A stretch of DNA of 64,000 nt from Congeria kusceri (Eukaryota > Mollusca > Bivalvia > Myida > Dreissenidae): positions 37,154,426 to 37,218,425 of the forward strand of contig CM051036.1 of assembly GCA_027627225.1 (NCBI GenBank). Direction: 5' to 3'. Below, piece after piece: positions 11,626 to 22,790 of the stretch. How positions within the stretch are numbered: position 1 is the stretch's first letter; each line of letters begins with the position of its first letter. Below the pieces are notes generated by a model. That model did not search any database. It was not told where the DNA came from and saw only the letters and a program-made list of their open reading frames with translations. The position numbers and the translations under genes are program-made.

Positions 11626-12537
11626 AAGCACACGCATTCCGCAGCAAAGCGTCATTCAATCGTGCAGCTACTTGACTTGAGTTTGAAAAAAAAGTTATAT
11701 GAAAAGGGCTTGTACGTATTAATCCCTAAAAGAATTTCGGTTAGCGAATGGTTATTTAAGGTCAAATGATTGTACTTACTGCTATTGTCATTTAATGAAA
11801 AAACTAAAATTTAAATAATTTAACTTAAAGTAAAAGATAAAAAATAAAATGTGTAATATACATGAGATTTTATTTTTTTAATCAGGGTTGGGTGAAACTA
11901 TATAGGACTAATACACACGCATTTTACTTCCAATATTATAAATAATATAAAGGAACAGTTATTTGATGTAGTTTGTTTGTATTTGTGTGAATTGAATTTT
12001 AACATCATTTTATAATCTTTACTGTAATTTATATAAATATTAATATTTTACGTTTTATTTCGCCATGTATGCCAAAGTATATATGTTTCAATATGTTGTA
12101 ATATTATGCATGTTTATTGCACGTAGTTTTAATATATTAAAGACGTTTTTGAAAAAAAATGTAGATATTAACCAAGTTGTATAGTTTTTATATAATAAAC
12201 CTAATAAAATAGTTCACACTGCGTACATTTTTCTTATACACTACATTGAACAGCACTTCTAACCCGACACTTACATAAATCTCAATAAAATGGTTATTTG
12301 GCAGGCAATTTAGATCAAATTTCGACAGCGATTACATCAACAACACAGATGTTCATTTGTGCATTTTTATTGCATTCCTCGCAAGATTTGATATTAGACT
12401 TAATACAATTAAACAGTAACCCTAAAAATAACATTCGCAAAATCCTGTGTTTGTGGTGAAAACGTTAAACAATTTCTGAAAGGATCATAATGTACAACTT
12501 GGCGTTCATTCAATAATTATTTATAATTAATTTATTA
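11626..12537. other. 3' flank of paralogue 2, no gene
   Basis: AT-rich, nothing further supported. Confidence 0.5.
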
Positions 12538-12750
12538 ATGAGGCGTGTCGTGGAAAAATCCGGCTTAATGCAAGTGCGTAAAGTGTCGTCCCGGATCAGC
12601 CTGTGCAGTCCGCACAGGCTAATCCGGGACGGCACTTTACGCCTACAGTGGATTTATGTTTAGAAGATACTTCCTTGAATCAGAAAATACCATAAAAGCG
12701 GAAATTTACGCACATGCATTAAGCCCGGTTTCCCAACGACACGCCTCATT
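12538..12750. mobile_element. Palindromic MITE family, copy 2
   Basis: Complete copy: ATGAGGCGTGTCGTGG at the left, the inverse ending ACGACACGCCTCAT at the right. The inner palindrome AGCCTGTGCAGTCCGCACAGGCT lies at about 12598-12620 and the ATAAAAGCGGAAA segment is on the right arm. Confidence 0.88.
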
Positions 12751-13490
12751 AAGTTTCTTGTCCTCCGATGGCTCTTAAGACCTGCAGGCACCTCTGTCTC
12801 ATGGAAATAACACAGTTTGCTATGAAAGCGTGAAGAATATTTCTGCATTCCTCAATTAAAGCCTGCTCCAATTGCACCAGATTTCGAGGGGCTATACATG
12901 TCACTTTCTAACACGCCTGTTTAGTTCGTCACACCGATTCTCAATCAAGTTTTTTTTCATTTAATGGTTTTGTATGAAATGATTCATTAAAACAACAAAA
13001 TCGATATTTTACACCGACATACCTGTCCTCGTGCAAAATGATGAAAACGGACCTTGATCTCGTGGCGTAGTACGTTCAAGTTGTTTATTGCAGTATTATA
13101 CGATTTTTATTTTTAGGGTTTGTGTTTTATCATGCAAACTTTCATATCAAAATTTGCAATTAATGAAATAAAATATTACATACGAATACGTATGTCAGTA
13201 AATTAATGACTGCCTAAATTTAATCAAAATTCCCCCCAAAATGGCATTTTATCACGATTTTTGTAAGCGTCGGGTTAGAAGTGCTGTTCAGTGTACAACA
13301 CATCTAATACTTTTCAATGTAAGTCATTTGTTCGTCACGGTATCATGTCAACAAAGGACAATAGTTATTATAATTCCACGAAACCTTTTTATAGACCATA
13401 TCGACAAGCGGTCACGTGGAAAGTTCTAGGTAAACATGCGATCTTGCCGCTCAACACTGTGTTTACAATTACAAATAAATTGACCAGCTT
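12751..13490. other. Gene-less stretch
   Basis: No gene or repeat recognised. Confidence 0.45.
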
Positions 13491-13494
13491 TCAT

Positions 13495-13690
13495 GGGAAA
13501 GCTTTGCTGGTAATTAACGCTGATAGGCCAATATAAAGATCCTAATAAATAAACAATTAGCACACCCAAATGAGGTTGTAACGCATACTTATTGGGAAAG
13601 CTCTGCTGGTAATTAACACTGATAGGCCAAGATAAAGATCCTAATAAATAAACAATTAGAACACCCAAATGAGTTTGTAACGCATAATTA
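13495..13690 (+). repeat. Two-copy tandem duplication, 98-bp unit
   Basis: GGGAAAGCTTTGCTGGTAAT at 13495 and GGGAAAGCTCTGCTGGTAAT at 13593 start two nearly identical units that contain CAATTAG, CACACCCAAATGAG and TAACGCATA. Confidence 0.9.
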
Positions 13691-13850
13691 TTTACTATTC
13701 AATTCTCCTGGCATTAATGCTCCGAAGTTATGTCTTAAACTAAAGTCGAATTGGCATCTTCAAGTTCTACAGAGTGGACTAAAAAACTAAATGGGATTCC
13801 CAAGTTATTCTCTATAATTCAAATTAAATTGTTGACTACATAAAATAAAA

Positions 13851-14115
13851 TGTGGCGCGTCGTGATAAAATCGGTCTTAATGCATGTGCGTAAAGTGTCG
13901 TCCCGGATTAGCCTGTGCAGTCCGCACAGGCTAATCCAGGACGGCACTTTCCGCCTAACGTGGATTTATGTTTAGAAGAGACTTCCTTGAAACAGAAAAT
14001 ACCATAAAAGCGGAAAGTGTCGTTACGGATTAGCCTGTGCGGACTGCACAGGCTAATCCTGGACGACACTTTGCGAACACGCATTAAGACCGGTTTTATC
14101 ACGACGCGCCACATA
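13851..14115. mobile_element. Palindromic MITE family, copy 3
   Basis: The most complete copy. TIRs TGTGGCGCGTCGTGATAAAA and its inverse bound two full inner palindromes (about 13902-13940 and 14020-14070), each with GATTAGCCTGTGC and GCACAGGCTAATCC, separated by the spacer with ATTTATGTTTAGAAGAGAC. It can fold into a long cruciform with two side hairpins. Confidence 0.9.
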
Positions 14116-14162
14116 ATGGAAAACAATAGAGCGTTCAATAAAGGGTATGATTCCTTGTTGAA

Positions 14163-14440
14163 ATGTTACAGACACTAATCATTTGTTTGTAAGACAGTTG
14201 ACCAGTTTCACATAAAATGTTACATACACGAATCATTTGTTTGTAAGACAGTTGACCAGTTTCACATTAAATGTTACATACACGAATCATTTGTTTGTAA
14301 GACAGTTGCCCAGTTTCACATTAAATGTTACATACACGAATCATTTGTTTGTAAGACAGCTGACCAGTTTCACATTAAATGTTACATACACGAATCATTT
14401 GTTTGTAAGACAGTTGACCAGTTTCACATTAAAGCACAGT
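14163..14440 (+). repeat. Minisatellite, 54-bp unit, ~5 copies
   Basis: The unit with TGTTACATACACGAATCATT and TTGTAAGACAGTTGACCAG starts at about 14164, 14218, 14272, 14326 and 14380. Because 54 is a multiple of three, one frame stays open through it with an 18-residue repeat; the frame has no domain and continues only into unrelated AT-rich DNA. Confidence 0.92.
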
Positions 14441-14959
14441 GTTAGAGGAGTCAAAGAAAAAATGAGAAACCACATGAATTGTCAACGGCAATTAATTTGT
14501 CAGACGGGCATTCGTCAGTGGGCAATGCAGCAGTATTGCGGGGTATGTAAAGTCATTGATAATTATTTAACATTGATAGTTTTTATACCAAATGAGTTTA
14601 ATATTATACATAGTGTATATATAACAACAGCTACGATATTAATCTGAAAAATATATTCATGATATAAATTATATTTAAATGCATCATTATATTTAAACAA
14701 CACAGTTAACTATTGGGTGACCGGTCAACAAAAAAATCTCAAAAATATCAGCAGACATGTCTTGTACGGAGGTTTGCCAAGCATGGCATAACCCCAGGGG
14801 GACACAGTCGAACCTGAACCAGTGATGAAGTTTGACTTTATGAAGGCTACAACTGTCCGACAACTGCGGAAAACGGAAGCAGCACAGTGCGTTTTCTGCG
14901 ATGCTAGAATAAAAAAAAACATTAAAAAAATCCTCATCGACGGAAAATATTGAAGCAGT
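14441..14959. other. Gene-less stretch
   Basis: A minus-strand open frame (14693-15007) overlaps the start of the satellite and shows no recognisable family. Not called. Confidence 0.4.
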
Positions 14960-16015
14960 CATTGTTATCAACATACACTTGTATATTGCTAAACAAAGCA
15001 TGTTCAAACATATCAGTTGAAAGAACCATAACCTTGTTTGAAAAAAACTATCCTATATACTTAAAACATTGATACAAATCCAAACTGAAAAAAGGGGCTT
15101 CGACAGGTACCGTATTCAAAACCCAATATTTCCGGAACAAGGCCGGTGACCCCTATTTTTTAAGACTGTTTTAGTTTCAGTATACAATGACGCATGTATG
15201 TGGGATCTTTTAACAAACTCTGTCGTTTGGAACAAAAGATATTCGTATATTTGATAAATTATTGATGTTTTCACAGGCATTTTTTTTGCATAATTAACCT
15301 CGTTAAGTGTCCATTAAAAGTCATTTGTTACATGATAACTGTAGATAAAGCGCGTTTTATCATAAAACTGCACTTGTATATTGCCAAACGAAACATTTAA
15401 AAAAAAGATGAATTTAAAAATCTCCATCTTTGTTTGAATACAAACGCTTTATATTATTCAACATTCTAAGTAACACGAACTGAAAAAAGGCTTCGACAGG
15501 TACCGTATTCACAACCCAATATTTCCGGAACAAGGCCGGTGACCCCTATTTTTTAAGACTGTTTTAGTTTCAGTATACAATGACGCATGTATGTGGGATC
15601 TTTTAACAAACTCTGTCGTTTGGAACAAAAGATATTCGTATATTTGATAAATTATTGATGTTTTCACAGGCATTTTTTTGCATAATTAACCTCGTTAAGT
15701 GTCCATTAAAAGTCATTTGTTAAATGAAAACTGTAGATAAAGCGCGTTTTATCATAAAACTGCACTTGTATATTGCCAAACGAAACATTAAAAAAAATAT
15801 GCATTTAAAAATCTCCATCTTTGTTTGAATAAAAACGCTTTATATAATTCAACATTCGAAGTAACACGAACTGAAAAAAAGGCTTCGACAGGTACCGCAT
15901 TCAAAATTGATTTTTCCGAAAAAAGGCCGGTGACCCCTATTCTTTAAGACGGTATTAGTTTTATGATACATTGATGCATGTATGTGCCAATTTTTAAGAA
16001 AATCTGTCGTTGGAA
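14960..16015 (+). repeat. Satellite-like tandem repeat, ~395-bp unit, ~2.7 copies
   Basis: CACTTGTATATTGC recurs at about 14976, 15370 and 15766. The phrase AAGGCCGGTGACCCCTATT recurs near 15142, 15533 and 15927. Copies 1 and 2 are almost identical over ~390 bp. The third is truncated and more diverged. Confidence 0.92.
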
Positions 16016-16612
16016 AGAAATTGAAGGAAATTGTTGCGAACGTCTTTAAGATAATGTATGTAATATGTATTATAATGTGTGTATCAGGTGATTTAATACA
16101 ATTACAGGTTGTAAAAAGGTCAATTTATAACAAAATAACTTTTAACTAATGACATCCCTACTTTTGCTATTTACTTGTATGTAACCGAAATATTTAACGG
16201 AGTGTCCTGGAATAAGGCCACCAAATTAATCACCATCAGTTATTTTTGACTCGTTGCGAAAGTGTTTTTTTCTTGCTTCCAATTCTCATTCTGAATATTT
16301 AGACATGACATTATTATAATTTATTAATTTTAAACTGTACTATGGACAATCGAGAGCTTTCATCGTGTGATCTATTTTGACTCAGTAGGCTACGAACAAA
16401 GATCTAAACATCAACAATCGGTGCGCCTAACTACTACGCTTTATCGGTTATTCTGGCCCTTGCAGATTGACTTGTTAACTGGCACGTATATAATCCCTTT
16501 TGCATAAGATAATTAGCTCAAACACAATACTTTTTCGTTACTTACGAATTAGTTTTCATTAAGATGTCGAATACTATTGAATAAGAAGCCAAATTATAAA
16601 GTTTAAAGGTGG
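16016..16612. other. Gene-less stretch
   Basis: AT-rich sequence up to the LTR element; nothing recognised. Confidence 0.45.
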
Positions 16613-16791
16613 TGTTGTGTTGTAGTGTTTACGTACAAATGTACTAACTCCTAGATTTAAGACAATTGAGTCAATAACAGACACAAGCGTGCTGTTTCTA
16701 TGACGTTTATTCTACTACTGATAAGCATGTGGCTAGTGCCGGGTACTGGTCAATCACGCATGCGCAATGAGATAGCCATAAATATACTACA
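16613..16791 (-). repeat. 3' LTR of the Steamer-like element
   Basis: 179 bp, with TGTAGTATATTT at its 5' end and ACACTACAACACAACA at its 3' end (minus sense). Directly upstream on the minus strand, at 16792-16805, is the polypurine tract TTAAAGAAGGGAGA. Confidence 0.85.
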
Positions 16792-17058
16792 TCTCCCTTC
16801 TTTAACAATGAAAGTATTAAAATCTCAAATAATTAGCAAACGTTCATAACTTGCATGTATCAACATTCTAATTATTAATTGTCAAAATTAATAATAATAA
16901 CTAAATAATGTCCAAATATCACGCATGCGATCAATAACTGATGTAATTCAATATACATTCATGCTTAGATAATATGTTCTGCATACATTAACAAATAACT
17001 TTCTTAAATCAAGCGCTTGTTTTTTTCACAGACCGTGTTTTATGCGGGTCAATGATGT

Positions 17059-19823
17059 TTAGGAGGGCATGTCAGATTGGTTGTGGTTACCTAAGGGGTC
17101 ATTAGGAGGCTCCTGAGGGGAAGTGTTGTGAAATGGATTCGCGTAGAAATCAACAGAGCCAGGTGTATTTTCGTTGGTTTTCACGAGAAGGCGTCTGTTG
17201 CGTCTGTACAAGGTACCACTGTTTGTTTGCACGGTGTATGACCTATGGTAATGCCTGTTCATGACTTTTGCTGGTATCCATTTACCATTGTGTTGTAATC
17301 GAACATAATCGTTGACATGAAGTTCCGGTAATGAACTTGTGTTGCCGTCAAAATATCGTTTCTGGTTTTGTTTGGCTTGATTCATTTTGTTTTGCATAGT
17401 TAATCTATTTATAGTTGTTGGTAGTAGGAGGGATTTTGACATTGGGACGACGAAGAACACTTCGACCCATTAGTAACTGTGCAGGGGTGTATCCACACTC
17501 TAACGGGGTGTTTCTATATTCCAACAGGAATATGTATGGGTCCTGACGGGTATCACGGGTATCACGGGCTTTCGCAAGAATTTTCTTAGCGATAGATACT
17601 CACTTTTCTGCAAGGCCATTAGTCATGGGGTGCAATGGGGAGGAGGTTTCGTGTTTGAATCCCCACTCACGCGCAAACTGAGTGAACTCGGCAGAGGAGT
17701 ATTGCGGACCATCGTCGCTGATGCAAGTATCGCATATGCCGTTGCAAGACATATGCTGTTTTAATTTGTGAATGACTGTTCGCGCTAACGTGTCAGGCAA
17801 GTGATCTATTTCGCAAAATCGGATGTAATAATCTATTGTCAGCAGATAATTTTTTCTTCGAAATGAAATATGTCTGTCCCTAATTTTTGATAGGGCCTTT
17901 CCGGAAACTGCTGAGGCATGAGCGGTTCTTTAGCATTTGAATCTCTTTGCGTCAGACAAGTGGCGCACCTAGACACGCATTCCGTGAGTTCTTTACACAT
18001 GGCTGGCCAAAATGAATTGTCTTTCGCTCTTTCTGTCGTTTTGTTTATTCCCATGTGACCTGAGTGAACTTTTGCCAACATTTCCGAGCGTAAGCATTTC
18101 TGAATTACTACCTCTTGACCTCGAAATATCAGACCACCTTCAAAGGATAACTCATCCCTATGGATCCAGTAATCAAATATTGACGGATTGCATCCGGCGC
18201 GCGTTTCCGGCCAACCATTAAAATGGTCTGTTTCCTTTTTTGCATCATTTGTTCATCTTGCGCAATCGCGTCGGAAATGGCTTGTAACCTAGTTACGTAA
18301 AGCTGTTGATTGACAGCATGCACGTGTAAATCCAAGCCTGCGATCAAATTCGGGAACGTTTCGCGAGCAGGTTGGCGCGAAAGGCAATCGCTAACAGGAA
18401 TATCTTTTCCCCTAACATGTCGGACATTGAGTTAGCATGCGCTGCAGTATCGGAGGGGCTGCAGAAAGCGGCTTTTTCACGGTCGCCTCTAATGGCTTAT
18501 GGCCAGAATGCACTGTTACGGATCTACCGTACGTGTACTGGTGAAAGCGTTTGCAACCAAAGAGTATGGCCAAAAAAATCTTTCATAATTTGTACATAAC
18601 CTATTTCTGCTTGCGTCAAGCTTTTTGATGCAAATGCGATCGGACGATCTCGTTGCATAAGACATGCGCCTATTCCGTGTTTAGAAGCGTCCACCTCAAG
18701 AACGAGGGGTTCCTTAGGGTCGTAAAAACCTAGCACGGGTGCTTGCGTAATAATGCTTTTGACCTCTAGAAACGCCTTGGTTTGCTGTTCATCCCAGACA
18801 AATTCTGTGTCATTTTTCAAGAGGCACCGAAGGGGGGACGTGACCTCAGCTAAATTTGGCGCAAATCTGGCCAAGTAATTAACCATGACTAGGAAGGTTT
18901 CGAGCTTTGCGCGGCTGTCTGTGTTTCAAGACTGACTATGTCCTCAATTTTGCGCGGGTCTGGTTTTATGCCTTTGTCACGTATTACGTGACCGAAGAAG
19001 GGCACTTCTGTGACTCCTATGGTGCACTTATCCGGGTTAAATCGAATGCCCTTTTCCCGTGCGCGCTGCATCAATCTTGAAAGGTTCGAATCGTGCTCCT
19101 CACGGTTTCGACCGTAGCACAGAATGTCATCAACAATGGCAGTTATGCCTGGTAGACCTTGAAATATCTCATCAACTTTCATCATAAATAGGTCACTAAA
19201 CGCAGAGATACCAAACGGAAGTCTCAGCCAGCGACAACGTCCAAACACTGTACTGAACGTTGTCAAGTAAGAGGACTGTTCCTCAAGCTTAACACTCCAG
19301 TAAGCATGTGTGATATCCAGTATACTGAATACTGTCGCACCGTTTAACTTGGAAGATATGTCATCAAACGTCGTCATAGCATAGTGCGGCCTCTTAATGG
19401 CGGCATTAAGAGCTTTCGGGTCAAGGCAAATCCTGAGATTTCCTACTTTAGGCTTTTCTACGACTACGATCGATTTACCCAGTCAGTGGGTTCGGTCACC
19501 TTCGCGATTATTTGTTCATTTACCATTCTGTCAAGCTCAGATTTGAGTCGTAACTTAAGTGCTTCCGGTATGCGACGCGGATGGTTGAACGTGGGAATAG
19601 CATTCTCTTTGACATGCAACTTACATTCCCCTGGGATTAGACCAATACCCTGAAATAAGTCCTGATTTTCTTTAAGAACTGTCTGTTTGGTTAAACCTGG
19701 TGTTTTCGCTGGTGTGCTAGATGTCGAACAGTCGACAGAGTATGTGAGCGAAACAAGGCCAAGATAGAGACATGATTGCAAGCCAATTAATGGTGTGCTG
19801 TTGCTGTTAACGACATGGAACAA
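17059..19823 (-). pseudogene. pol remnant: RT, RNase H, integrase
   Basis: Read in minus sense, several disrupted frames follow each other. First comes the RT N-terminal region (19464-19823). RT proper (18889-19377) has LPFGIS and the catalytic IVDDIL at the YxDD position. RNase H (18524-18886) starts at LEVDASKHGIGA. A connector lies at 18129-18347. The integrase zinc finger (17839-18081) has H-x3-H, a CxxC and the first catalytic Asp in GTDIFHF. The integrase core (17600-17800) has SDDGPQYSS and the NGLAEK Glu region. The C-terminal integrase domain is at 17059-17460. Frame changes between these blocks show the copy cannot encode a single polyprotein. Confidence 0.9.
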
Positions 19824-19850
19824 TGTGCTAATTGTCTGGTCATTATGGCA

Positions 19851-20955
19851 TCAGGCTAGCGTAACGGTGCCGATAACAGGTAGCATGTGCCCAGTGTAGG
19901 AGGTTAACCTATGCTTAGGGAGCTCCAACGGGTGCTCAAACTGGGACAAAATATTGGCTACACTGCCTGTGTCAACCTTAAAGTCAATGGGGAGTTTGCG
20001 TGGACCAACGAATAATTTGGCAAACGCACTGTCTGGAGAACGTGAAAAAGAAGCGCTTACCATGTCAATAGCAGAATTATCCTGGCAATCAAAAGAAGAT
20101 CCACAAGCACCACTATTACAAACAGTGTTAGTGTCTTGCATATTGCGAGTAGTTATTTCGTACACTCGAGTCTTTGCACTTGATCGGCATAGTTTCTGGA
20201 AATGATTCAGCTTTCCACACGTGTGGCACTGTTTTCCATAGGCAGGACACTTGTTCTTCGGATATGAACGTCCGCAATTTCCACATGTTGTGGGTTTCCG
20301 GGGCTGCTGTCGGTTGCGGGCCTGGTTTCCGGTTCCGTTTGCGTTACGCTTGTTGACTGCGTCGACGTTGTTTGGTTCCGACATAACGTGCAGTTGTTTC
20401 TGGAAATATTCGTAGCTTTGGGCAATTTGAATTGCTTTATCTAACGTCAGTGCTTCGCCTTGGTTGATCAACTTTTCCCGAACTGTTTTGTTGTTGCAGT
20501 CAAAAACAATTGTGTCACGAATCATTTCATTTTCTTCTTTGTAATTGCAGTCGCGAGCTTTGAGTCTGAGTCTCGTTACAAATGCATCAACGATCTCTTG
20601 CCCCTGGATTTCTTATTAAATACGTATCTAGCAAAGATAGGATTTAACTTCGGTTGCACGTGGGCATTGAAACGTTCGTTATATGTTTGAAGCTTTTTCG
20701 TGTCTTCGTTGCTGAGTTCTGACCAGGATTAGTAGATATTTCGGCTTTCATCTCCAATCAAGAGAAGTAAATACGAGACTTGTTCTTCTTCACTTTTTGA
20801 TTTAAGTGGTCCTTTGAAAATTAATTCCGTCTGTAATTTGAATTTTCCCCATTCTTCTGGAGATTAGAGGAGTTCCAATTAAACACTGGCGATGGAATGC
20901 CACTTAAGTCAATTTTTGAAAATTATTTCTGAGTCTTTTGTGAAATTAGTTTTAT
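19851..20955 (-). pseudogene. gag-protease remnant
   Basis: The open part (19851-20525) has a gag C-terminal region (VREKLINQGEALTLDKAI). Two CCHC-like knuckles of the Mag type follow; the first has Tyr where His is usual (CGRSYPKNKC), the second is CHTCGKLNHFQKLC. The retroviral-type protease motif FKVDTGSVANIL comes next. The upstream capsid part (20525-20955) is in broken frames. Confidence 0.85.
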
Positions 20956-20956
20956 A

Positions 20957-20967
20957 TTCTGACACCA
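20957..20967 (-). other. Primer-binding site
   Basis: TGGTGTCAGAA (minus sense) immediately follows the LTR end ACACAACA. It matches the tRNA-Leu-type site used by Steamer-like elements. Confidence 0.75.
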
Positions 20968-21022
20968 TGTTGTGTTTTAGTGTTTACGTACAAATGTACT
21001 AACTCCTAGATTTAAGACAATT
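20968..21022 (-). repeat. 5' LTR remnant (U5 end only)
   Basis: 55 bp nearly identical to the left edge of the 3' LTR (from TGTTGTG to GACAATT). The match stops abruptly at 21022, so U3 and most of R are missing and no target duplication can be read. Confidence 0.85.
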
Positions 21023-21310
21023 TTTAATTAAAACTAATAGCGCATGTGATAAAAAGCACTGAACATTGATTCGAACCTGTACGGTTAATGGACTAATTTG
21101 TTATGTAGAAATGATATAACAGACATGTGACTTACTTCAATAAATGTTCCTTATGATACAAATACTCTCATAATTCATTTGATTTCTTTTCTCGCCAACA
21201 GTCTTTCTACGCTGTCAGCGTTTTGATCATTATAATGGCGTTCTTACCGATCTGACTTATGTGTAGCGTATTTTAGAATTATGTTTTGATCACATTGGCG
21301 TCGTACATAA

Positions 21311-21467
21311 CGAAACCGAAACAAGTACAAGGAAACCGAAACAAGTACAAGGCAGTTGATTTCGGAGAAACCGGTCAAAAACGTACGCCCGCTTTAATGG
21401 AAACCGCAACAAGTACAAGGCAGTTGATTTCGGAGAAACCGGTCAAAAACGTACGCCCGCTTTAATG
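21311..21467 (+). repeat. Tandem duplication, ~69-bp unit
   Basis: Two units of CAGTTGATTTCGGAGAAACC and ACGTACGCCCGCTTTAATG, preceded by an extra 20-bp partial copy (GAAACCGAAACAAGTACAAG). Confidence 0.9.
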
Positions 21468-21527
21468 CGCGCGCACACATGTACATTAACAGTTACTCTT
21501 CTGTTCATGTATTGACTAGATCCGTAA

Positions 21528-21693
21528 ACACGTTCAACCTGCTGTATCTATAAATTCGTATTTCACAGCAGACAAGGAATTGAACGGCTAAATCCCACCT
21601 AGAAAGAGCAACACGTTCAACCTGCTTTATCTATAAATTCGTATTTCACACCAGTCTAGGAAGTGAACTGCTACATCCCATCTAGAAATAGCA
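21528..21693 (+). repeat. Tandem duplication, 83-bp unit
   Basis: AACACGTTCAACCTGCT at 21528 and 21611; each unit also has CTATAAATTCGTATTTCACA and ends CTAGAAA.AGC. Confidence 0.9.
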
Positions 21694-21871
21694 ACACGTC
21701 ATTTACGACAGGTTAGTACGGTTATCGGAAAACATCATTAACAAGATAAAAGTGCATTTTCCATGGGTCAATTTCAGCGGCCAGTCTGTCAATGTATACA
21801 AGAATAGAGTACATGGGGAAATCCCAGACATTAACATAATAGTGTCGTGATCACATCAGTACACATGCAGA

Positions 21872-21941
21872 GTGATCATCATCATCATCACAATCACCAT
21901 AATTGATAATCACAATAATAATAGTAATAATACTAGTAATA

Positions 21942-21993
<52 letters not shown>

Positions 21994-22105
21994 TATTATT
22001 ATTATTATTATTATTATCATTATAATAAATGATAATAATAATAATTATTATTATTATTATAATCATCAACATCATCATCATCATCATCATCATCATCAAT
22101 CGATC
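21872..22105. repeat. AAT/ATC microsatellite with inverted symmetry
   Basis: (ATC)n, then (AAT)n, (ATT)n and (ATC)n again. The AAT-to-ATT switch at 21990 can form a hairpin. Poly-Ile/Tyr open frames are artefacts. Confidence 0.95.
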
Positions 22106-22670
22106 AGCGGCGTATTGATTAAACCACCATTGCAATAAACAGATCTATCACACCGTACGCTTCTCCATCGTGACAATAAATTAATTAGTCCTTGTAATTT
22201 GTCTTGTACATAATCTTAACCATCAGAACGGTTGCTTCAGTTAATTTCCATTTTGCAATTTGCTGGTATCTGCTTCCATAGATATTATCTATCCTTGCAG
22301 AATCATCGCGGGCTATCGCGCAAAAACAATGACTACAACTTTTATTAATAGAAACAACAAAAACCGATGACTGGCGCATTAAAATCAATGTCAATGTTTA
22401 GGGAATTTCGCATATTTTACCACAGAAAGCAAAAGTAAGTAATTCTGCGCATATGTTGCCGATTACTGATTTATTTTAAATAGATTCCAACAGACATCCG
22501 TTAATACATAGAGACACCATTAGTATATATTAATTCAAAGGTTTCACCATCACCATTCGAGCGGTGTCGGTTTAAATAGAAGTTTCTACTCATTCAATTT
22601 TCATCGTGGATGAAAATAGATCTAGTCATAGAGACCATGTTATTTAAATTTAACTGTTTAATTAAGCAAC
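22106..22670. other. Gene-less 5' flank of paralogue 3
   Basis: No coding sequence recognised. Confidence 0.45.
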
Positions 22671-22677
22671 AGTTGCA

Positions 22678-22685
22678 TCTATAAG
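22678..22685 (+). promoter_or_regulatory. TATA box candidate, small paralogue 3
   Basis: TCTATAAG about 110 bp before the ATG; the expected start region contains GTCATCAGTACC. Confidence 0.35.
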
Positions 22686-22790
22686 TGTCGTTTACAGTCA
22701 TCAGTACCTTCGAACAAGATTTGCGGACATAAAGATAACAATTAAGTCCGCCATTGTACTAGATTTACACAGACTTTTCAAAGATTCATC

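Larger units (their letters stand above)
16613..21022 (-). mobile_element. Steamer-like (Ty3/gypsy, Mag-type) LTR retrotransposon, decayed
   Basis: Minus-strand element of ~4.4 kb: 5' LTR remnant at the right, PBS, gag-protease, reverse transcriptase, RNase H, integrase, polypurine tract, 3' LTR at the left. The 179-bp LTR, the TGGTGTCAGAA primer-binding site and the single gag-pol order match what I know of Steamer-like elements of bivalves. The coding part is broken by several frameshifts and stops, so it is a dead copy. The clade call is by motif; a phylogeny would settle it. Confidence 0.88.

Noticed and set aside
14693..15007. 104-aa minus-strand frame
   Set aside because: Overlaps the start of the ~395-bp satellite, has no recognisable domain and no supporting splice or promoter signal.
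21851..22138. Poly-Ile/Tyr/His open frames
   Set aside because: Product of the AAT/ATC repeat.
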